Shown: one piece after another, positions 1 through 5,566 of the stretch
How the letters are laid out: each line of letters begins with the position of its first letter
How positions within the stretch are numbered: the stretch's first letter is position 1
Notes under the pieces: model-generated
Seen by the model: the letters and a program-made list of their open reading frames with translations, nothing else
Databases searched by the model: none
Told to the model about the DNA's origin: nothing
Position numbers and translations under genes: made by a program
Source of the DNA: Candidatus Yanofskybacteria bacterium RIFCSPHIGHO2_01_FULL_39_8b
GTDB taxonomy: Bacteria > Patescibacteriota > Minisyncoccia > 2-02-FULL-40-12 > GWA2-44-9
NCBI GenBank assembly: GCA_001794015.1
Contig: MGIZ01000011.1
Span: 1 to 6,774, forward strand
Length of the DNA: 6,774 nt
Direction of reading: 5' to 3'

Positions 1-496
1 TCGACTTAGCCGATTCTTTTCTTTTTGCGGTTACGTCCGTAGGCACCGGCTCTTCTCGCAATTCTATTTTTTCAATGGGAATTTCTTTAGTTTTGCTTTT
101 AAGTATTTCTTCTATTTTTAAAACTATTTCTTCCGTGTTGGTAAGGGCTTTTATAAGATAGTGGTTAGCGCCCAATTTTAAGCTTTTCTCTATGGCTTCG
201 GGTTGATTTAAATTAAAAAGAACAATTATGGGCAAGGCCCTCTTACTGTAAGAAGTCCGAATATGGCTAAGCAATTCGAAACTATCCACATCGCCGGCCA
301 AAGGCAGGTCGAGAAGAATTAAGACAGGTTTTTCCTTTTCTATCCTGCTAATAATGTCTTTGCCACCATAAAACGTTACCGGTTCATAACCGGTATTTGA
401 GATCTTCTCGGCAAGAAGTTCAGCCATAAAAATATTATCTTCAACGATAAAGATCTTGCCTAAGTTTTTAGCCGCTTTTGTCTTAAAAATTGCCAT
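1..496 (-). CDS. Response regulator receiver protein, degenerate active site (3' part beyond left edge)
   Basis: The frame opens with an ATG at 496 and runs off the left edge without a stop, giving 165 visible codons. Residues 14-125 read as a CheY-like receiver: acidic pair E19-D20 after strand 1, phospho-acceptor D63 in 'ILLDLPLAGD', and conserved Lys K116 in 'HYLIKAL'. The Thr/Ser that normally ends strand 4 is F94 ('PIIVLFN'), and the Pro that usually follows the Lys is Ala. The Asp may therefore be phosphorylated, but the usual Thr/Tyr switch is altered. From about residue 125 the chain becomes a charged linker rich in Lys and Glu; any output domain lies outside the window. The gene starts 20 bases after the stop of the upstream receiver gene, so the two are probably co-transcribed. 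The start lacks a good ribosome-binding site (only ACGGG directly before it). The receiver fold is certain; the output is unknown. Confidence 0.88.
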   Translation of the reverse strand, partial: MAIFKTKAAKNLGKIFIVEDNIFMAELLAEKISNTGYEPVTFYGGKDIISRIEKEKPVLILLDLPLAGDVDSFELLSHIRTSYSKRALPIIVLFNLNQPEAIEKSLKLGANHYLIKALTNTEEIVLKIEEILKSKTKEIPIEKIELREEPVPTDVTAKRKESAKS

Positions 497-516
497 CCCG
501 TTATTAAGTACAAGAA

Positions 517-918
517 TTAAGAACCCGAGAGCTCCTGTTTAATTCTTTCCAGTATTTTATTAAGATCGTCGGTTTTTCTAAGATGTCCGACGGCGCCTAT
601 ATCCTTGGCAAACCGATCATCAAGTGGCGCATCGGCAGTATTCGTCTCGCCATAATTAGTCAGGAAAAACACTTTAGTGCCGGCAATTTCAGGATCTGAC
701 TTGATTTTTGAGAGGGCTTCAATCCCATTCATTTTGGGCATTTGGACATCCATCAAGACAAGATCTGGTCTTATCTTTTTTACTTTTTTAACCCCTTCTT
801 CGCCGTTTTTAGCCTCGGCGAATTCAAAATCAGCCGCTTCAAGTTTAGCCCTAAATATTTCCCTTAGGTTTTCATCGTCATCAATCAATAGAATAAGGTA
901 TTTGCCATTTTCAGTCAT
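517..918 (-). CDS. Single-domain response regulator (CheY-like)
   Basis: This is a 133-residue protein that is all receiver domain, with no DNA-binding or enzymatic output, so it would act by protein contact or as a phosphorelay intermediate. All active-site residues are present: acidic D13-D14-D15 after strand 1, phospho-acceptor D57 in 'LVLMDVQMP', T87 in 'VFFLTNYG', and K115. Thr follows the Lys where most families have Pro. There is a longer loop between strand 4 and the Lys (residues 88-111) than in classical CheY. The ATG at 918 has no Shine-Dalgarno sequence; the bases before it are AT-rich with possible -10 boxes, so a short leader is likely. The gene is followed after 20 bases by a second receiver gene on the same strand. 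It is the more plausible phosphate acceptor for the kinase encoded at 1508-3094, but that link is inferred from distance and strand only. Confidence 0.95.
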   Translation of the reverse strand: MTENGKYLILLIDDDENLREIFRAKLEAADFEFAEAKNGEEGVKKVKKIRPDLVLMDVQMPKMNGIEALSKIKSDPEIAGTKVFFLTNYGETNTADAPLDDRFAKDIGAVGHLRKTDDLNKILERIKQELSGS

Positions 919-929
919 ACTAGTAATAT

Positions 930-940
930 ATCATATTATG
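930..940 (-). promoter_or_regulatory. Possible -10 region of the receiver operon
   Basis: Read on the minus strand, CATAAT (935-940) and TATGAT (930-935) lie 12-22 bases before the ATG at 918. Each matches five or four positions of TATAAT. I find no good -35 box at 16-18 bases for either, so the exact promoter is unclear. Its place in the 95-bp divergent gap makes a promoter here likely. Confidence 0.35.
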
Positions 941-976
941 CTCCACTTATCTTAACTATTTATAAACAAATACAGT

Positions 977-1004
977 TTGCTTATTATATAGAGTCAACTA
1001 TAAT
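977..1004 (+). promoter_or_regulatory. Promoter of the CBS-domain gene, leaderless type
   Basis: A perfect TATAAT lies at 999-1004, with a weak -35 box TTGCTT at 977-982 and a 16-base spacer. Transcription would be expected to start about seven bases after the -10 box, near 1010-1012. The ATG is at 1014, so the mRNA would have almost no leader. No Shine-Dalgarno sequence could fit in the ten bases between the -10 box and the start codon. Confidence 0.65.
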
Positions 1005-1013
1005 GTAATTATT

Positions 1014-1511
1014 ATGACACCGGATACAAATACAAATAAGATGACGGCAAAAGACATAATGACCAAGGAAGTCATTTCAGTTCCCGTTGAAACTTCTTTG
1101 CTTGATGTGGCAAAAGTTTTAGCCGAGCGAAACTTCGATGGCGTGCCCGTTGTGGACAATGAAGGTCATCTTGTCGGCATTGTCACCGAATACGACCTGA
1201 TTAATAAAACTTCGGCCGTACATCTGCCTACTCTTCAAATAGTCTTGAAAAACTTACCCCAGTTCAAAAAAGAAGAAGCCCATTTTCAGGAAGAAATACT
1301 CTCTCTTAAGGTCTCTGACATAATGAACAAAGAGCCCCTTACTCTTAGTCCCGACATCTCATATGATGATGTCATTAAATTATTCCGCGAACACCACCGG
1401 GTTAATCCCATTCCGGTTGTAGACAAAGACAATAAAGTCCTCGGGGTTATCAGCCGATTTGATGTGCTGCGCCCATTCCACGTTCTCCAGGGCGTATTGA
1501 AATATTTTTAA
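1014..1511 (+). CDS. Tandem CBS-domain protein
   Basis: This 165-residue protein consists of two CBS domains forming one Bateman module, without a fused enzyme or channel. CBS1 spans about residues 14-65 (starting 'DIMTKEVISV', with 'GVPVVD' and 'VGIVTEYDL', D61). CBS2 spans about 102-153 (starting 'DIMNKEPLTL', with 'PIPVVD' and 'LGVISRFDV', D150). Such modules bind adenosine nucleotides between the paired domains and report energy state to a partner; the ligand cannot be read from the sequence. An insert of about 35 residues (66-100), Lys- and Glu-rich, separates the domains. The ATG at 1014 fits the leaderless promoter; M10 (at 1041) is a possible alternative and sits closer to the usual CBS beginning. 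Its stop overlaps the stop of the convergent kinase gene. It diverges from the receiver genes, so it may share their regulation. The function of the free-standing protein is unknown. Confidence 0.95.
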   Translation: MTPDTNTNKMTAKDIMTKEVISVPVETSLLDVAKVLAERNFDGVPVVDNEGHLVGIVTEYDLINKTSAVHLPTLQIVLKNLPQFKKEEAHFQEEILSLKVSDIMNKEPLTLSPDISYDDVIKLFREHHRVNPIPVVDKDNKVLGVISRFDVLRPFHVLQGVLKYF

Positions 1512-3094
1512 GCCAATGGCAACTCGACGAAGAAAGCACTCCCCTTTCCTTCTCCGCCAGACTCCGCCCAGATTTTGCCCTTGTGAGCTTCAACGATTTG
1601 TTTGGCGATATAAAGACCGAGACCGGAACCTTCTATTTTTTTCTCATCTTTGTCTCTGTGAAATTCTTCGAATAGTTGGGGCAGAAGTTCTTGCGACATA
1701 CCATGGCCGGAATCAGAAACAGAGAAAACCATTTGGTTATCCGACGTTTCCACCCTTACCATAACAAATCCTTCGTCCGTGTATTTAATCGCATTTTCTA
1801 TTAAATTCTGAAAAACCTGTCTTAAGGCTTGGGTATCTGCGCTGACAAAAATATCCGACGATACGGATTCAAAACTTAAATCTATTTTTTTATTCCTAGC
1901 TAGCGGCTCCAGTTCAATATTTATTTCTTTAACCAAATCTGCACAATTAATCTTCTCGAACTTATATTCCATTTTGCCCTCCTCTATTTTTCTGATGTTG
2001 ATAAAATTTATAACTAACTGGGTTAATCTATCCGATGAATTTTTTATTTTCAGAGCGCCTTCTTTGGTCTGATCTGATACTTGACCGTACGTTCCATCAT
2101 AAATCAGAGTCGCGAAACCCTTAATTGCCGCCAGCGGCGCTTTTATCTGATGGGAGGCAAAAGATAGAAACTCCGACTTTAGGCGGTCTAGCTCTTTCAG
2201 CTTTTCGTTGGCCGCAGCCAATTCTTTGGTTAAAACTTCGAGTTTTTCTCTTTGCTCAACTTCCCCGACAACACTTCTTATTAGAAAAACTCCGAAAAGA
2301 AAAAATAAACCAAAAAGGTTGATTCTTAAAATAAGTTTCCAAGCATTATCAGCTACCAAAACTTCGAAAAGAGAAATTGATAAAATCGCAAATGTTAAAA
2401 TTTCAGTTGCAACAGCCTTTGCGTTTAAAAGCCGATGTCTCATAATTGCATACCCCATCCCAAACACAGCCGGTAGCATAAATAAGGGGCCAAATTTTGT
2501 AAAATAACTGCTTCCCAAAATAACAACAAAAAGAAAGTTGGTCAGAATAAGCAGGGAATAGCTTAACGAAACTCCCACCAGCATATACTTCCATTGGGTT
2601 CTTTCGACATCTTTCGCTTCATGGTACTTCTTGATAATTATAATCAGCCCGAATATAAGAGAGCCTAAAACGACAAGAGCAAATAATGGCATTAGGATAC
2701 CAATAGTCGGAATCACCCGGCTTTGGCTGACGTAGATATTTGAAAAAACAAAAGGTGAAACAGTCGCCCACATGGTAAAAATTAGAGTTGTCATAACTGT
2801 TCCGAGCAGTAATCTATTAAAGGCAAAATTACGGTTTGGAAAATTATAGACAAATAAACAGAATATTACTGCGTGAGGGGCAGCAAAAAATAACACCAAA
2901 CTCACCCAGAACAAAAGCATATTCGATTCCGTATTCAGAGAAAAATAATTAGCCAAAGACCAGAAAACCGTTGACAAGCTCATAAGAAAAAACAGGCGAT
3001 TAGTAGCGCTTAAACGATCGTGGAAATATACCACTATTCCCATAAAAAATATTCCGAAACTAGCTACCAGAGTATAGGCTAAATCTTGCGCCAT
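1508..3094 (-). CDS. Membrane histidine kinase with 7TM-type sensor region
   Basis: This is a 528-residue sensor kinase. The first ~275 residues are mostly membrane helices, at about 7-24, 33-51, 59-83, 95-117, 131-154, 170-194, 201-218, 232-248 and 254-272. The first seven resemble the 7TM sensor region found in other histidine kinases. No large extracellular domain is present, so the signal is probably hydrophobic or membrane-borne. A coiled-coil linker (277-306) leads to the HisKA dimerisation domain with phospho-acceptor H315 in 'ASHQIKAPL'. The ATPase domain (about 420-527) has an intact N box (430-438), G1 'DSGHG' (461-465), F box (F475, F478) and G2 'GSGLGL' (489-494). Q316 replaces the usual Glu/Asp after the His. 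The start codon lies within the end of the upstream ligase gene (16-bp overlap), so translation is probably coupled. The kinase being last in a metabolic-looking operon suggests it senses something linked to that pathway (inference). Confidence 0.95.
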   Translation of the reverse strand: MAQDLAYTLVASFGIFFMGIVVYFHDRLSATNRLFFLMSLSTVFWSLANYFSLNTESNMLLFWVSLVLFFAAPHAVIFCLFVYNFPNRNFAFNRLLLGTVMTTLIFTMWATVSPFVFSNIYVSQSRVIPTIGILMPLFALVVLGSLIFGLIIIIKKYHEAKDVERTQWKYMLVGVSLSYSLLILTNFLFVVILGSSYFTKFGPLFMLPAVFGMGYAIMRHRLLNAKAVATEILTFAILSISLFEVLVADNAWKLILRINLFGLFFLFGVFLIRSVVGEVEQREKLEVLTKELAAANEKLKELDRLKSEFLSFASHQIKAPLAAIKGFATLIYDGTYGQVSDQTKEGALKIKNSSDRLTQLVINFINIRKIEEGKMEYKFEKINCADLVKEINIELEPLARNKKIDLSFESVSSDIFVSADTQALRQVFQNLIENAIKYTDEGFVMVRVETSDNQMVFSVSDSGHGMSQELLPQLFEEFHRDKDEKKIEGSGLGLYIAKQIVEAHKGKIWAESGGEGKGSAFFVELPLA

Positions 3095-4566
3095 TTTTGT
3101 TTAATTCCCGGTTTAAAAAAATCTTCGTGGCCGTACCGGTAAAGCTTTATTTGCGGTTCGACCATCACCCCTAAAGATTTATACAATTCATTATATTCCA
3201 TATTTTTTTCTTTTAACATTTTGACAACGGCACTTTTTATTCTTTCTTCTAATTTAACACCGGCATTACTTACGCCGTCTTTGAGTTCGACGACAATTTT
3301 CAAGTATTGATTCATCCTGCCGTCATTTCCAGTAAACATAACAAACTTGCCGCTCACATCTCCTTCGGCTTCTTTATCGCTTAAAGCGTCTCTTATATTT
3401 TCGGGGTGAATATTTATGCCATACAAACTGGCCGTAAAATCATTCCGGCCATATACATAGAGAAATGGCAGCTTCCAATTGCTTATTTTAGCTAGCCGTA
3501 CTTCCTTATCCATATTAATATCATGTTTTTTTAGAAGTGAAATAACTTTTGAGTATTGAGTGGCATCGCCGGTATCTCCTATCGCATACCTAACCAGGGG
3601 TATGCCGCTAAAAGCTGAAAATATAAGATTACCGTTGACTGACTCAAGGTATCTTAGGGCTGGATTATACTGAACAAGAGTCGGAACTCTTTCGTCGTGT
3701 TTGAATAGGTCCCTATATAATTCCTTGCCGTGTTTATCGGCCAATCTTCTTATCAGAATGGAGAGCGGGGTTTCATGGCCAAGAATAAGAGCATCAGCCG
3801 TACCGTAAATATTGAGAGAATCCTTGAGCGGGTTTTTAGCTCCTATCTTTTTATACATGTAATCCCGCCACTTTTCGCTAAATGCCTCGGCGGCAAATAA
3901 AAATTTTATTTTATGCTTTTTCCAATCAATATTCTGTCGTTCGCCCTCGTCAATTATATCCTTAACAAACGGCGGGTAACCGGCAATAACTATTTGCTTA
4001 TACTTATTTCCTATTTTCCTGACAACATTAAGAACGTCCTGTTTATTTATGCCAGGCGTAATGACTGTCAATCTATAGTTTTCGGCTATTTTCTGAACGG
4101 CCCGATAAGTCAAGGTTCCGGCCACCCACATTCCCATCGCAAAAGAAACAATAAGCAAAGTTGAGTTTTTATCTATTCCGAAAGAATCTACAAGAAATGC
4201 TTCGTGGCTAAGAGCTGTTTCCTCTTCCTGCTCCTTGTCCCTCAACCAGAAAAAGGGATCACCGGAAGAACCCGAACTTAAAGAGATCATATCTGCTTTT
4301 TCTATTTTCCCGTCCCAGCATAATTTTTCCAGCGGATATTTTAATAGATAATTTTTCTTGTCTACTGATGGAATTTTACTGAAGTCAATTATCGTTTTTA
4401 TCTTCGCTGGATTTATTTTATTACTTTTTAAAAAATCACGATAAGCCGGAACTCTTTTTGACGCTTCGCGGAAAAGACGCAAAGCCATTTTTTCTCCTGC
4501 TTTCAACCAAAAATTTTCGTCTTTTTTCGCGAGAGCAGCGTTAAGGTTTTTTAGATCTTTGAACAT
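3079..4566 (-). CDS. PaaK/CapK-like adenylate-forming ligase
   Basis: This 495-residue cytosolic protein belongs to the ANL (acyl-adenylating) superfamily, in the branch of phenylacetate-CoA ligase and CapK. Visible motifs, in order: phosphate loop 'SLSSGSSGD' (95-103), A5-like 'YGTAD' (254-258), A7-like 'VRYAIGDTGD' (325-334), hinge 'YGRND' (372-376) followed by 'YGINIHPENI' (382-391), and a mobile C-terminal domain ending in 'PGIKQKWRKI', where K489 or K491 could be the catalytic A10 lysine. The family activates a carboxylic acid with ATP to an acyl-AMP and usually passes it to CoA. The substrate cannot be read here, so a 'phenylacetate' label would be unsafe. The last residue of the phosphate loop is D103, where Lys is common. 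Only one cysteine (C83) is present, so no zinc site. The gene overlaps the E1-like gene upstream by 26 bp and the kinase gene downstream by 16 bp. Fold is certain; product unknown. Confidence 0.88.
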   Translation of the reverse strand: MFKDLKNLNAALAKKDENFWLKAGEKMALRLFREASKRVPAYRDFLKSNKINPAKIKTIIDFSKIPSVDKKNYLLKYPLEKLCWDGKIEKADMISLSSGSSGDPFFWLRDKEQEEETALSHEAFLVDSFGIDKNSTLLIVSFAMGMWVAGTLTYRAVQKIAENYRLTVITPGINKQDVLNVVRKIGNKYKQIVIAGYPPFVKDIIDEGERQNIDWKKHKIKFLFAAEAFSEKWRDYMYKKIGAKNPLKDSLNIYGTADALILGHETPLSILIRRLADKHGKELYRDLFKHDERVPTLVQYNPALRYLESVNGNLIFSAFSGIPLVRYAIGDTGDATQYSKVISLLKKHDINMDKEVRLAKISNWKLPFLYVYGRNDFTASLYGINIHPENIRDALSDKEAEGDVSGKFVMFTGNDGRMNQYLKIVVELKDGVSNAGVKLEERIKSAVVKMLKEKNMEYNELYKSLGVMVEPQIKLYRYGHEDFFKPGIKQKWRKI

Positions 4567-5566
4567 CGCTTAGTTTTAGATAATACCTGCCGGATTTAAT
4601 CTTTTCTCCTTGGGCTATTTGCCTTACAAAATATGCTATCGATGCCCCCCTTAAAAAAGACGACTCGGCAATCTGGGGAATACCGGCTAACTTAGAACCA
4701 ACCAGTTCAAATGACGCAATTAATCGAGGGTGCAGATATTTAATTCCCATAAAATTCCTGGCAAGTTTCATTTTTTCACTAAATGTTCCGGGACCTCTTT
4801 TTATGCCGCTAATGACCTCTTTTTTTAAATACCCGCTCATTAAGGGTAGGCTTGGTTCTTTATCAAATCTTTCTACATCAATTATAACATCTGGCCCGCT
4901 TCCAGTAACCATAATTACTGGAATCCTATTTTTTCTGGCCAATTCTCTTATTTTTATTTTCAACGGCAAATTATCCATTTCCTCTATAAGAACGTCCAGT
5001 TTCGGTTTAAGCAAAAATTTTTCAATATTTTCATCGCTGATTCCTTTCTCAAAAATCTCAAGTCCGGCAAAGGGATTTATCTCATATATTTGCCGGGCAG
5101 TTAAGACCGCCTTGTTTAATCCCAGATCCGGCAATCCGGCCCGAAAACGATTCAAGTTGGAAAGCGATAGAACGTCATTGTCGGCAAGCTTCATTTTTAT
5201 ATCCCCTTCCAGGGCCAAGCATAGGGCGCCGGGATTACCAACATTCAGCCCGGCAATGCCAACTCTGATTCTTTCAATTTTCTTCTGCTCCTTTTTAGTA
5301 ACTAAATTCTGATTCCTGGAAGTTCTCAAAAGTTTAAAATCTTTCTCTTTTAAACAATGAACCAGAGTATTCCGCCAAGGATAATAAACCCAAATCGTAT
5401 CATACAAAGATGCCCCTTGTTCTACAAAAGGCATCTTTGTAAGTAGTTTGGGATTTTTAACTAACTCGAGTTCCTTCACCTGTTCTTTTATCTCATCAAC
5501 AATATGGGGATTTTTTTTCTTTATTATGTTGTAAATACTATTTTTATCAAAAATAATTGGGTTCAT
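4541..5566 (-). CDS. ThiF/E1-like adenylating protein, Rv1355c ('MoeY') type
   Basis: This 341-residue protein has a helical N-terminal region (1-100, with 'WVYYPWR' at 59-65) and a ThiF/E1 Rossmann domain (about 101-224). The nucleotide loop is 'GLNVGN' (106-111) in place of the usual GxGGLG. Next come acidic D129/D131, 'LSNLNR' (135-140), K152 in 'LGLNKA', and D198 in 'EEMDN' at the expected metal-binding position. A C-terminal part (225-341) begins 'DVERFDKEP'. E1 proteins adenylate a C-terminal carboxylate, usually of a ubiquitin-like protein. This one has only two cysteines (C71, C116): no CxxC zinc pair and no cysteine after the Rossmann fold, so ThiF- or MoeB-like sulfur transfer through a thioester is unlikely. 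The pattern matches, from memory, the E1 half of mycobacterial Rv1355c, in which it is fused to a nitroreductase domain; here that partner is the adjacent upstream gene, overlapping as TAATG. Substrate unknown; a molybdopterin role is not supported. Confidence 0.85.
   Translation of the reverse strand: MNPIIFDKNSIYNIIKKKNPHIVDEIKEQVKELELVKNPKLLTKMPFVEQGASLYDTIWVYYPWRNTLVHCLKEKDFKLLRTSRNQNLVTKKEQKKIERIRVGIAGLNVGNPGALCLALEGDIKMKLADNDVLSLSNLNRFRAGLPDLGLNKAVLTARQIYEINPFAGLEIFEKGISDENIEKFLLKPKLDVLIEEMDNLPLKIKIRELARKNRIPVIMVTGSGPDVIIDVERFDKEPSLPLMSGYLKKEVISGIKRGPGTFSEKMKLARNFMGIKYLHPRLIASFELVGSKLAGIPQIAESSFLRGASIAYFVRQIAQGEKIKSGRYYLKLSDVQRSKKP
4900..4923 (-). other. Inverted repeat inside the E1-like gene
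   Basis: Nine-base arms TTCCAGTAA (4900-4908) and TTACTGGAA (4915-4923) pair perfectly around a six-base loop. The repeat lies within codons of about residues 215-222. In the minus-strand mRNA the next inner pair would be G-U. A repeat of this size could arise by chance in a window this long. Confidence 0.4.
5403..5441 (-). other. Long stem-loop in the 5' part of the E1-like coding sequence
   Basis: TACAAAGATGCC (5403-5414) and GGCATCTTTGTA (5430-5441) form a perfect 12-base inverted repeat. Pairing continues inward at 5417-5420 with 5424-5427 around a three-base loop (5421-5423). The two intervening positions (5415/5429 and 5416/5428) are C-A mismatches on the plus strand but G-U wobbles in the minus-strand mRNA. 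The transcript of the gene can therefore fold this as an uninterrupted 18-bp stem. It spans about codons 42-55 of the E1-like gene, with no U tract after it, so it is not a standard terminator. Confidence 0.75.

Noticed and set aside
377..395. TACCGGTT / AACCGGTA inverted repeat with a three-base loop in the first receiver gene
   Set aside because: Eight-base arms are expected about once in a window of this size, it encodes an ordinary part of the receiver, and no T tract follows.
995..1003. The nine-base word CAACTATAA shared by the CBS and infC start regions (995-1003 and 6627-6635), as a common operator
   Set aside because: It is short, AT-rich, and placed differently relative to the -10 boxes, so chance plus promoter composition explains it.
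2127..2144. GC-rich GCCG-CCAG-CGGC hairpin followed by GCTTTT on the plus strand, as a terminator for the CBS gene
   Set aside because: The stem is only four pairs and lies 600 bases past the stop, inside the conserved H-box codons of the kinase.
2403..2594. A short minus-strand open frame within the kinase gene
   Set aside because: It is a different frame of the membrane-helix region, whose proper frame is continuous from 3094 to 1508.
4803..5312. A 169-codon open frame on the plus strand opposite the E1-like gene
   Set aside because: The protein is low-complexity, Ser/Leu/Ile-rich, matches no family I know, and lies wholly antisense to a gene with clear conserved motifs.
4541..5566. Naming the E1-like gene moeB, thiF or moeY
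   Set aside because: It lacks the zinc and catalytic cysteines of MoeB and ThiF, and no molybdopterin or thiamine genes are nearby.
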